From the NCBI GenBank assembly GCA_035532735.1, contig DATKQM010000046.1, forward strand, positions 1 through 64,000: 64,000 nt of DNA, written 5' to 3'. Origin of the DNA: Chersky-840 sp035532735 (GTDB taxonomy: Bacteria > Actinomycetota > Acidimicrobiia > Acidimicrobiales > UBA8190). Shown here piece after piece: positions 16,869 to 24,621 of the stretch. Positions within the stretch are counted from its first letter, which is position 1; every line of letters starts with the position of its first letter. The translations under genes were made by a program, and so were the position numbers. The notes beneath the pieces are model-generated. The model had not been told where the DNA came from, searched no databases, and saw only the letters and a list, made by a program, of their open reading frames with translations.

Positions 16869-17716
16869 CGCGTGCTCGGCCGGCGCCCGACAGGCCCATC
16901 GAGCTGCCACGAGCCGTGCATCATCGCGAATCGGTCATGGGAACCGTAGTCACTATCGACCTGTACACGAAGGACGGTACGATTGAACCTGGCGTCTCGC
17001 TCGGTCTCGCCCGAGCACGGTCGGTCCTCCATCGTGTCGACGCCGTGTTCAGCACGTGGAAACCACACAGCCCAATGAGTCGCCTGCGTCGGGGGGAGAT
17101 CACGTCTAAGGAGGCCCCTAACGAGGTGACAGAGGTCCTCGAACGATGCGCGATTGCACGGGAGCTCTCGGGCGGTTGGTTCGATCCGTGGGCGATGCCA
17201 GGTGGGGTCGATCCGACTGGGTACGTGAAGGGTTGGGCGGCGCAATGCGCGCTCGCCGAGCTCGCCTCGAGCGACGTGGTGGGCGCCATGGTGAACGCAG
17301 CCGGAGACATCGCGAGCTTCCGGAGCGCTGACCACCCAGAACCATTCCGGATCGGCATTGTCGACCCCAAGGTGCCGACTCATCTTGCCTGCGCGGTCGA
17401 GCTCTTCGACGCCATCGCCACATCGGGCACCTCCGAGCGCGGCGCCCACCTGATCAATCCTCACACCAAACGACCCGGTGCACGTGTGGCGTCGGCAACC
17501 GTCTGCGGACCCGATCTCGGTCTGGCGGACGCTCTTGCCACCGCCTTGACGGTCTCGGGGGAGCACGGTCTGGCATTGGTCGAACCCCTCGAAGGATACG
17601 AGGCCCTCGTCATCGCCTTCGGGGGAGACGCACGATGGACCGAGGGCTTTCCATTCGCGCCTGATGCACCTCGGTCGTGGTGGCCCCTCGTTTCGGCGAG
17701 CAATTCTTTCTCGTGA
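16865..17716 (+). CDS. apbE: ApbE family FAD:protein FMN transferase
   Basis: GTG 16865 overlaps the stop of the FMN-binding gene (GTGA), so translation is coupled. The 283-residue protein carries family landmarks: VMGTVVTIDLY near the N-terminus, VFSTWKPHSPMSRLR (FAD contact), GYVKGWAAQ, NAAGDIAS, AIATSGTSERG (Mg/catalytic region) and ATALTVSGEHG. The enzyme transfers FMN from FAD to Thr/Ser of an exported flavoprotein; the gene upstream is the obvious substrate. No clear signal peptide is visible, though the family usually acts outside the membrane. Confidence 0.9.
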   Translation: MTRARPAPDRPIELPRAVHHRESVMGTVVTIDLYTKDGTIEPGVSLGLARARSVLHRVDAVFSTWKPHSPMSRLRRGEITSKEAPNEVTEVLERCAIARELSGGWFDPWAMPGGVDPTGYVKGWAAQCALAELASSDVVGAMVNAAGDIASFRSADHPEPFRIGIVDPKVPTHLACAVELFDAIATSGTSERGAHLINPHTKRPGARVASATVCGPDLGLADALATALTVSGEHGLALVEPLEGYEALVIAFGGDARWTEGFPFAPDAPRSWWPLVSASNSFS

Positions 17717-18173
17717 CGCACGCATCCGGGCTCCGCTCGGCGCCCACCAGTTCGCCAAGTGTGGCAACGGCGGCCAGGGGCGATGACTCCGAACCCCCTG
17801 TAAGTAGTGAGGAGACCGTGCCGGAGTGAGTGCGCCGCGTGGGGAGGGCGTGTCCGCCTGGACCGATCAATCGCTCCGATCTGCAGGGGAACATAGAGCA
17901 ACTACCGGTTCCGGGAGCCCCGACAGGGCCAGCTCGACCACCTTCAGGCCGGTCGGGATCACCCTGAGCGGAGCCCGGTGACGACCTCGGGCTAGGCGCG
18001 ATTGACGGCTACCGCGGTGTTGGTCCCACAGAGCCAGATACGCCCAACCCCCGGGAAAGCTCAAGCGCCGGGACACTTGTGTACTGCAGCGGCGATGGAG
18101 GCGCTTCTCGGACTACAAAATGACTTCAACTCCCAGCCAAAGGTCGCGAAAGCCAGCGAAGGCTGGTGAGTGT
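17717..18173. other. Intergenic region, no gene seen
   Basis: About 450 bases after apbE without a recognisable reading frame. A weak minus-strand frame (VIPTGLKVVELALSGLPEPV near 17900-17960) may be a protein remnant but I cannot name it. The right end leads into the tRNA-Ser-like repeat. Confidence 0.35.
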
Positions 18174-18194
18174 TTCGAATCCCACTCCCTTCGC
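18174..18194 (+). repeat. Diverged copy of the tRNA-Ser 3' end (candidate att repeat)
   Basis: These 21 bases match 56-76 with one mismatch (C73 versus T18191), covering the T-loop, the 3' T-stem and the acceptor end. Weaker similarity extends left: GAAA, AGCC and AAGGCT occur in the same order before both copies. No full tRNA cloverleaf can be built around this copy. With the integrase remnant beside the first copy, the simplest reading is the other end of an old integrated element of about 18.1 kb. An unrelated tRNA remnant is the alternative. Confidence 0.5.
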
Positions 18195-18232
18195 TGCTGC
18201 GCAATTGACGGAGACCGTGCCGGCCCGGCCCG

Positions 18233-19012
18233 TCAGGTCCCGTACTCGTCATGTCGGCGCCACCAAAATCCGCTCTCGTTTCGGCCCAGCGGTGCGCGGT
18301 CCAACCACTGGTAGGCGCCCCACAGCCCGTCGAGTCCCCGGGCGTAGGCGGAGTAGGTGTGGTAGACGATGCCGTCGTCGAGGGCGTAGGCACTCATGCC
18401 TGGCATCTGGCGGGAGTAGGTGGCCAAGTCCGTGCCCACCGGTGAGGCGTCGGGCCCGTCGGCGGCGTTTGGGGCGGGGCGCATGTCCACGGTGCGGAAG
18501 TTGTACTCGACCGCCCCCGTCTGTTGCTGCTCCTCGGTGATGGCCGCGTTGAAGTCGAAGTTGAAGTCGGTGTCGAACGACGATGCCCACGGGAAGCTCC
18601 AGCCCATCCGCTGCTTGTACGCCTGCAACTTGGCAAGCGGGGCCCGCGACACGGCGCACAGCGTTACGTCGTGGTTGGCCAGATGGACAAATAAGCCGTT
18701 GAACCCGTCGGCGATGGCCGAGCAAGCGGGGCATCCGGCCTGGTATTCGGGACCGAACATGAAGTGGTAGACCAGTAGCTGCGAGCGTCCCCTGAAGAGA
18801 TCGGCCAATGACGCCGGACCCCCCTCGGTGTCGAATCGGTAATCCTTGTCCAGTCGCACCCAAGGCAGCTGCTGGCGCTGCTGCGCCACCTCGTCGCTGC
18901 GGCGAGTCAGCGCCTTCTCAGCCTCGAGCAGCGCCACGCGTGCCGCCTGCCACTCTTCACGGGTTCCGACTCGGTGATCAGGCACGGTGCGCTCCTCCGG
19001 GATTGGTGTCAC
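18233..19012 (-). CDS. DUF899 family thioredoxin-like protein
   Basis: The 259-residue protein starts at ATG 19012 (MTPIPEERTV). It has the DUF899 layout: an N-terminal helical segment with WQAARVALLEAEKALTRR, RQQLPWVRLDKDYRFDTEGG, then a thioredoxin-like core with LLVYHFMFGPEYQAGCPACS (Cys94, Cys97), LAKLQAYKQRMGWSFPWASS, and VYHTYSAYARGLDGLWGAYQ. The family is widespread but biochemically undefined; the CPAC pair suggests thiol chemistry. It lies just right of the tRNA-like repeat. Confidence 0.85.
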   Translation of the reverse strand: MTPIPEERTVPDHRVGTREEWQAARVALLEAEKALTRRSDEVAQQRQQLPWVRLDKDYRFDTEGGPASLADLFRGRSQLLVYHFMFGPEYQAGCPACSAIADGFNGLFVHLANHDVTLCAVSRAPLAKLQAYKQRMGWSFPWASSFDTDFNFDFNAAITEEQQQTGAVEYNFRTVDMRPAPNAADGPDASPVGTDLATYSRQMPGMSAYALDDGIVYHTYSAYARGLDGLWGAYQWLDRAPLGRNESGFWWRRHDEYGT

Positions 19013-19219
19013 GTGGATCCATCAGCCGAGGCTTCAGTCTGCCTGATCGGATTCTGACCTTCTCGTCGGCGTACCAAACCACTCGGAAACGGAACCCCAA
19101 AGACCCTCCTTAGACCAAGTGAGGGCTCATGACACAATCGGACAGCGCCTGGCCCCACCTACGGTCGCTGAGTTCGTTATCGAGGCTCTTGAGCCTCGCG
19201 CATTGCTGCTTGGTCAGGC

Positions 19220-19420
19220 TCACCCAGACGGCGCATTCCCCTCCTCGGGCGTGACATCTTCGACCATCGCGCCGAACCACCAAATATTCCCGAATGGATC
19301 ACCCACACCCCCGACGAACGCTCGTGGCGGGGAGGGCTGTGGGCCGAGCGGCCGACGCGATCGGGGTTCGCGCTCCAAGCCCTGAGCAAGGGCATGGCGA
19401 CCAATGAAGGCTTCGAGCGA
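19220..19420 (-). pseudogene. VOC/glyoxalase-family C-terminal remnant
   Basis: The minus-strand frame ending at 19220 closes with GDPFGNIWWFGAMVEDVTPE, which is the C-terminal signature of PhnB-like VOC proteins (DPFGN-WWIATH-EDV-PEE). Upstream pieces (HALAQGLERE; then in another frame NPDRVGRSAHSPPRHERSSG) correspond to the preceding family segment but lie in different frames. No N-terminal half is found. I read this as a truncated, frameshifted fragment downstream of the lipase gene. Confidence 0.5.
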
Positions 19421-19557
19421 TAGGCCCGCGCCTGGCGGCGCTGGGCCTCGAGTGGGGACGGCTGGTTCGTCGTCCCCCACAGCGAGGTCCTCTGTGAGCG
19501 ATGAGCGACGCGCAATGCCGAGACGTCCCGTACACCGGGCGACGCCGTCGGGAGGCC

Positions 19558-20835
19558 TCAGTGAGGGCAGGTGGTGATCTGGATACCAGGCAACCCCGTC
19601 GGCATATAAGGATCGGGATCGGGGCCTCCGGCGAAGCGGTCGGCAATCCAACGCACCATGTCCCGCGCCGACGGAGCGATGACCCCGGCGTGGCTCTGGC
19701 CCGGGTAGATCCACCGTTCGAGATCCTGGCCCAGGCCGCACATGTGCGTGGCGAGGAGGGCTGTGGAAGCGACCGGGATCTGCTCGTCCTTCCCCCCTTG
19801 GATGATGAGCAACGGCGCGGCACTTGCCGTCGTGAACGCGCCCGGGTCGTTCTCGTTCATGAGCGCCTTCCAGGCCGGGACGTCGATCGGGTTGGCCTTG
19901 GTGAGCTCGGCCAGGTTGTACTTGCTGGTCACGCTGGCGATGTAGTCCGAACAGCCCTTGTCGAGTGCGGGCAACAGCTTGATCGCCGCCGGGGTCAAGA
20001 CCTGGTCCAGCGGAGCGACGGTGTTCCCGTAGGCCGCATTGAACCCACCAGCCGCCATGAACAGGTAATAGCGGTACGGGCTCGTCTGGAGGAATTGGTA
20101 GATGGCGTAGAACTGCGACGGCGGGGCGCCCGCCACGACTCCTTTCAGATGAAGGTCGGGCGCGTAGCTGGCTCCGATGTTGAGGGCGAACATGGCGGTC
20201 TGACCACCCTCGGAATGACCCCAGACCACGTAGTTGTTACTGGCATGCGCGCCGTGCAGGTGGCGGGCCGCCCGGACGATGTCAATGGTATTGCGTGCCG
20301 CGCTGACTCCCACCAGGTAGGGAAGAAGCCCCGGCGTGCCCTCTCCCTGATAGTCGCTGGAGGTGATCTCCCAACCCTGATCGAGCAGGTTGTTGGTGAG
20401 CGGGACATCCGAGGGCGGGTCGAGCGACGGCGTGCACTGGTCGGCCATGCCGTTGGTGCCGTGACCCCAGGTCACAACGGGATAGCCGCCCGAAGGTGCC
20501 GGTTGTCGGGGGACGATGACGAGCCCGGTGACCGGGACCGGCTTGTTCGTCACCGACCGCGACAGGTACATCACCCGGTACACGACGCCGTGAATGCCCC
20601 CGACCGAAAGGCGCTCGGACTTCAGCAGTGTGCCCGGCCCTGTCCTCGGCAACGGCTGTGGCACCGAGTAGAACGAAGGCAAGCCCTTCGGTGCCGGAAT
20701 CGATTTGGCAGAAACACTCGTCGGGGATCCGGTGGTCCCACATGCACCAGCGAGCACCCCAATGCCGAGGGCAAGTGACAACACCCGTCCCTTACGCCAA
20801 CTCCTGCGTCGTCCGCGTCGTCGCTGGATGTTCAT
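19558..20835 (-). CDS. Secretory lipase-type alpha/beta hydrolase lipoprotein
   Basis: ATG 20835 follows a GGGGAGA site. A basic N-terminus and hydrophobic stretch end in lipobox VLAGAC (Cys32). The mature protein (about 393 residues) has the secretory lipase (LIP) pattern: VTWGHGTNGMADQCTPSLDP, DYQGEGTPG, nucleophile elbow GHSEGG (Ser208), LLIIQGGKDEQIPV for the acid and YPGQSHAG for the His. Predicted to hydrolyse acylglycerols or other esters at the cell surface. The phospholipase-like gene lies further upstream on the same strand, with a methyltransferase remnant between. Confidence 0.88.
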   Translation of the reverse strand: MNIQRRRGRRRSWRKGRVLSLALGIGVLAGACGTTGSPTSVSAKSIPAPKGLPSFYSVPQPLPRTGPGTLLKSERLSVGGIHGVVYRVMYLSRSVTNKPVPVTGLVIVPRQPAPSGGYPVVTWGHGTNGMADQCTPSLDPPSDVPLTNNLLDQGWEITSSDYQGEGTPGLLPYLVGVSAARNTIDIVRAARHLHGAHASNNYVVWGHSEGGQTAMFALNIGASYAPDLHLKGVVAGAPPSQFYAIYQFLQTSPYRYYLFMAAGGFNAAYGNTVAPLDQVLTPAAIKLLPALDKGCSDYIASVTSKYNLAELTKANPIDVPAWKALMNENDPGAFTTASAAPLLIIQGGKDEQIPVASTALLATHMCGLGQDLERWIYPGQSHAGVIAPSARDMVRWIADRFAGGPDPDPYMPTGLPGIQITTCPH

Positions 20836-20906
20836 CCTGGTTCTCCCCCGTTGATCCGCGAGCCTATTCCTCCAGAGGGTGTCTGAGATCCCGAGCCGCG
20901 CATCAC

Positions 20907-21368
20907 TCATTCGCCGCTGACCGCAGTACAGATCCCGCCGATCACGTAGACACCAATGTCGTGAAGGTGAACCCGGCCCGACTCAGTCGGTCGTGAAGGC
21001 CTTCGGGATTGATTGGGGTTGTAGATGTCATCGACGTGGAACTGGCTCGTCGCCTCGTTCGCGATCCCGTCTGCGGCCACGAGCACCTGACCGGGCCTGG
21101 GTTCGGCGTACACCGAGTCCTGGGCACCGGTGGTCGGGATGTGATGAAGCATGTGGAACCACGCCGCGCCCGTGAAGCGACCGCTCGGCAGGTTCATGGC
21201 CGTGGCATCGCCATGGACCACCTCGACGTTCGTCCCCGCCAGACGCGACATCGAGGCACTGGCGAGATCGGGGTCGAACTCGAGTGCAGTCAGGTGGGCT
21301 TCGAACTGGCGCAGCATTCGAGATGTCCTTGGTTCATCGCGACGACTGACACTGACGACGGGCATCAT
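20907..21368 (-). pseudogene. Truncated, frameshifted SAM methyltransferase
   Basis: The frame contains LTALEFDPDLASASM, VEVVHGDATAMNLPSGRFTG and FHMLHHIPT, the motif II-IV region of class I methyltransferases. The glycine-rich motif I is missing, since the sequence begins with MMPVVSVSRRDEPRTSRMLR. The C-terminal end NPEGLHDRLSRAGFTF appears in a different frame (about 20942-20990), so a frameshift lies near 21000. It sits between the lipase and the phosphoesterase and is probably non-functional. Confidence 0.65.
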
Positions 21369-21384
21369 GTCGGGAGTCCTCGAT

Positions 21385-22944
21385 TCAGGCCGGCACGGGG
21401 ACGGCTTTCCCGGGCTCCTGTGACGGGATGCTTTGGTTGGTGGGGACCGGGTAAGGCGCGGGGTTCGTCATGTCGTACTCGATGAGCTGCGACGCCGTGC
21501 ACTCGGTCTTCACCCGGACCTCACTCCTCCCGAGGGTGGCCGACAGACGAGGAATAGATGCGTCGGGGGTGCCGACATGCAGTGTCGAGGTCAAGTCGCC
21601 GGTCACACTTCGACGCCACGCGGTGATGTTCGGTGCTTTCACACCGAACCGGGTCTCGAGGAATCGCAGCTGCGAGGTGTGGTCGAAGGTATCCGAACAG
21701 ACATAGCCGCCGCGGCTGAAAGGAGAGACGACGAGGAGTGGGACTCGAAAACCGAGGCCGAGGGGCCCGGTGATGCCTTTGGCAGGCGCGGGAAGAGGAT
21801 CAGAAGTGAGGAATTCTCCGGGAGTCCCGGCCGGGGGCACGGGCGGTTTGACGTGATCGAAGAAGCCGTCGTTCTCGTCGTACATGATGAACAGGACGGT
21901 CTTGGACCACGTCTTCGGGTTCGAGACGAGCGCACTGATCACCTGATGGGTGAACCACATGCCCGCTGCCGGAGGCGAGGGAGGGTGCTCGTCATATCCC
22001 AGGGGCGGGGTGATCCACGACACTTGTGGCAGGGTGTCGTTGGCCACGTCGCGTGCGAAGTCGCCGGGGAAGATCGGGCCGAATGCCTTTTTGTACAACA
22101 TCGACGACGGGTCCGCCACGTGTCGCTTGAAGTACAGAAGGATGTTGTCGGAGATGACGATCGACAATGGACTCGACGGTTGGTACGCCGACCCATCAGG
22201 GTTGTAGACCTTCCACGAGATGCCCCTGGACTCGAGCACTTCGGGCATCGAACGCCATGACGCACTCCCGATAGCACTGGCAGCTTGGTTGGTGATGATC
22301 ACGGGCCCACCCTCGTTGCCCTCGGGGTCGAGCGTTCCGGACAAGGCGAGCAGCCGGTTCGGGTGCGTAGGTCCCATGACCGAACAGTGATAGCCGTCGG
22401 CGATGGTGAAGGCGTCGGCCAGTGAGTACCAGAACGCCAGATCCGAGCGGGTGTAGTAACCCATCGTCAACACACCGTTTTGGGGGCCCTCCCACTGGGG
22501 CGACGTGTGGGTGGCGACGAACTGATCCATCTGCCCCCCGTTCCAGCACGCGTGCTGGGCGGACCATTCGTGGGACAGGTCGAACGTGCACTCCGCGTCG
22601 GTGTTGACCGTATCGAGGTGGAAGGGCAAGAGCTGATTGGCCGTCCCGCCGGGCCAAGACTGGGCGAAGAGTCCTTGGGCCCGAGCGACGGGATCGTCGA
22701 AGCCCAGCACGCCCTTGTACGAACCGAAATAGTGATCGAACGAACGGTTTTCGTTCATGAGGAAGATCACATGCTCGATGGCGCCGATGTCAGAACCTGC
22801 CGGAGCGATGGTGGCGGCCTTGCGAGCGGTTTCGCCACCACAGGCGGCCAGGGCCATGCTGAATGCGCCGGCCATTCCGGCCACGAGCACTTCCCGCCGC
22901 GTGCGCAGGGTCGCAGGCGAGACAACCGACGGTTGATTCTCCAC
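21385..22944 (-). CDS. Phosphoesterase/phospholipase-C-like exported protein
   Basis: GTG 22944 has AAAGG eight bases upstream; GTG 22953 and ATG 22992 are alternatives. The leader TRREVLVAGMAGAFSMALAA with a following Cys looks like a twin-arginine signal ending in a lipobox. The catalytic domain of the alkaline-phosphatase superfamily has IEHVIFLMNENRSFDHYFGS, GPTHPNRL, SWITPPLGYDEHP, VLFIMYDENDGFFDHV and FSRGGYVCSDTFDHTSQLRF. These include the metal-binding residues of non-haemolytic phospholipase C and acid phosphatase AcpA relatives. It likely cleaves phospholipid or another phosphodiester outside the cell. Confidence 0.88.
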   Translation of the reverse strand: MENQPSVVSPATLRTRREVLVAGMAGAFSMALAACGGETARKAATIAPAGSDIGAIEHVIFLMNENRSFDHYFGSYKGVLGFDDPVARAQGLFAQSWPGGTANQLLPFHLDTVNTDAECTFDLSHEWSAQHACWNGGQMDQFVATHTSPQWEGPQNGVLTMGYYTRSDLAFWYSLADAFTIADGYHCSVMGPTHPNRLLALSGTLDPEGNEGGPVIITNQAASAIGSASWRSMPEVLESRGISWKVYNPDGSAYQPSSPLSIVISDNILLYFKRHVADPSSMLYKKAFGPIFPGDFARDVANDTLPQVSWITPPLGYDEHPPSPPAAGMWFTHQVISALVSNPKTWSKTVLFIMYDENDGFFDHVKPPVPPAGTPGEFLTSDPLPAPAKGITGPLGLGFRVPLLVVSPFSRGGYVCSDTFDHTSQLRFLETRFGVKAPNITAWRRSVTGDLTSTLHVGTPDASIPRLSATLGRSEVRVKTECTASQLIEYDMTNPAPYPVPTNQSIPSQEPGKAVPVPA

Positions 22945-23094
22945 GTTCGGCACCTTTGGCCTCGTTCGTGCCCGATGATCAGGCGACGACATCCTGGCAC
23001 AATCCCGGATCGTCAATACCGGATCGTCGATCCCGAACAGGCCCGAGTCATGGAGCGGGAGGAGCCGTGATCGGCCCCGGCCCCCGGGGTGCGG

Positions 23095-23745
23095 TCAGAT
23101 TGCCCGTTCTTTGGACGCGGCTGTCTGAGGATGGCGGTGACGCAATTGGTTCAGCAGCGACTGCTCATCGGGGCCCAGGCGCTCGGCCGCTCTGCCTTGG
23201 GGACGACGTGGCTCTTGGAGGCGGTCGGTGAGGAGAGACAGGTTGTGCTGAGCAGCTTCCAACTGATTCTGCAGCACGTCTCGTTCGGCCGCGACCGCCT
23301 CGGCTTCGGCATTGGCCCGAGCCACATCGCGCTGCAACGACGCGTTGCGCGCCTCGAGCTGCTCCAAACGCCGACGCGCCCACGAGGCGGATTCCGAGGT
23401 GTCAGTGGGTGCGGCCGCAGCGCGCGTCGCCTGCGCGAGCAGCGCTGCAGCCAACTCGTCGTAGTCCAACGGGCCTTGCCCGTTGGACTCCGTGCCCGAA
23501 ACGGCGCTTCGAGCGGCTCCGTTGGCGTTGTGTGCAATCCGATACGTCCGTTTGCCTCTGATCTGACGCGTCAACAGGCCCGCTTTCGCCATTGCGGCGA
23601 CGACCTGGGTGAAGCCTGCGTCGGTTCCTTCGTACGCGATCGCCTGCTTTAAAACGGATGTCGCTTTTCCGCTGGAATCTTCTACCGCGCCTTGCTTTGC
23701 AAGGTATTCGACAATCCGATTGCGAACGCTTTGATCTCGTGCCAC
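23095..23745 (-). CDS. Winged-helix N-terminus plus coiled-coil protein
   Basis: GTG 23745 is preceded by GAGGAGG about seven bases away, giving 216 residues. Residues 1-75 look like a small helix-turn-helix/winged-helix unit (SVRNRIVEYLAKQGAVED, FTQVVAAMAKAGLLTRQIRG, KRTYRIAHN). Residues 105-195 are a long Ala/Glu/Arg-rich coiled coil (RRRLEQLEARNASLQRDVAR, ERDVLQNQLEAAQHNLSLLT). This suggests a dimeric DNA-binding or scaffold protein. I know no named family. It stands alone with long flanking non-coding DNA on its upstream side. Confidence 0.75.
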   Translation of the reverse strand: MARDQSVRNRIVEYLAKQGAVEDSSGKATSVLKQAIAYEGTDAGFTQVVAAMAKAGLLTRQIRGKRTYRIAHNANGAARSAVSGTESNGQGPLDYDELAAALLAQATRAAAAPTDTSESASWARRRLEQLEARNASLQRDVARANAEAEAVAAERDVLQNQLEAAQHNLSLLTDRLQEPRRPQGRAAERLGPDEQSLLNQLRHRHPQTAASKERAI

Positions 23746-24337
23746 AGAGGTCCTCCTCGAAAAGCAGGCGCGACTAAAATACCAAGTCGATCCGTTACAG
23801 AGATCGGCCACATGCCCCAAGCCAACTTTACCACTCCACAACGCGCCCTTGAACGCGAGCGCGTTCGCGGTGCGCACGCAGGCAGAATGCGCCATTCTTC
23901 GCCCGCTCTCATCGGATTCTCAGCTACATGTTCCCATCACTGAGTTCAGAGTCACCAGATAACAACGTCGTCAGATAACCGAGCGGCGCAGTCGAAGTGC
24001 ACCCTCCGCCCACGCGCACGCACTGATGGAACCGCGGTCTTGGACATCCGGACCCACTGATCCGAGCGTCGGAGCGCCCAAGAGCCGGGCCTCTTGGATC
24101 GATCTCCGGAGACTTCAGGACAAGGTTGACGATGCCCAGCCGTGATCGACGGCCGGGCGCCCCATCACCCCGGTTTGCTTCCCCGTCGGGATGAGCAGTT
24201 CCCCGGACCGAGCAGGCTCGAGCCGGGACACTCGGCCCGACCGGTATCCGAAGCACCCACGGGCCGCAATGAGGCCGCAACAGGCCCAGAGCCAACTCCC
24301 AAGTTGAATGGGGACCCGGAAAGGGGCGCCGTTCACC
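23746..24337. other. Long non-coding stretch upstream of the SARP regulator, left part
   Basis: No reading frame here looks coding on either strand. The left end holds the promoter and ribosome site of the winged-helix gene. The rest is GC-rich without a feature I can name. The inverted repeats to its right are listed separately. Confidence 0.4.
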
Positions 24338-24386
24338 AGGGCGAATACCGGTGGGGGCTCATCGGCTCACCCCACCGGCACGCCCT
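24338..24386 (+). promoter_or_regulatory. Large two-part hairpin in the SARP gene leader
   Basis: Inner arms CCGGTGGGG (24348-24356) and CCCCACCGG (24370-24378) pair perfectly over nine bases with a 13-base loop. Outer arms AGGGCG (24338-24343) and CGCCCT (24381-24386) add six pairs across a small internal loop. It may be a terminator-like structure, a transcript leader element or a small RNA. It lies about 235 bases before the SARP start. Confidence 0.5.
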
Positions 24387-24441
24387 GTCCGAGTTAGCGG
24401 GCCCAGCACGTGGGGGGCATGTGCCGCCGCCCCGCCGGCTC

Positions 24442-24485
24442 GTGGGTCACCATGGGACGACCCACTCACATGTCGGCGACACGTG
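24442..24485 (+). promoter_or_regulatory. Stacked dyad symmetries upstream of the SARP gene
   Basis: GTGGGTC (24442-24448) and GACCCAC (24459-24465) form one perfect inverted repeat. Immediately after it, CACATGTCG-G-CGACACGTG (24467-24485) is a 19-base palindrome with one mismatched pair. Two adjacent dyads about 140 bases before the start codon suggest operator sites for a dimeric regulator. This is inference from symmetry only. Confidence 0.4.
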
Positions 24486-24621
24486 ACTCACAGACTCTGA
24501 GGGCAAATGCCCGATTACCCACGGGCTGCGCACGAGCCAGCGCGAAGAGTGCGCTCGATGGGTCCGACTGGGCCAGGGGGCGCGTACACTCGGTCGTCCG
24601 CAGCTCACAGGGGGCGCGACG

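Noticed and set aside
18094..18194. Possible complete tRNA ending at the tRNA-Ser-like repeat
   Set aside because: No paired acceptor, D-arm or anticodon stem could be drawn; only the 3' end resembles a tRNA.
19501..20778. 425-codon plus-strand frame opposite the lipase
   Set aside because: Arg/Gly/Val-rich antisense shadow; the minus-strand lipase has a full catalytic motif set.
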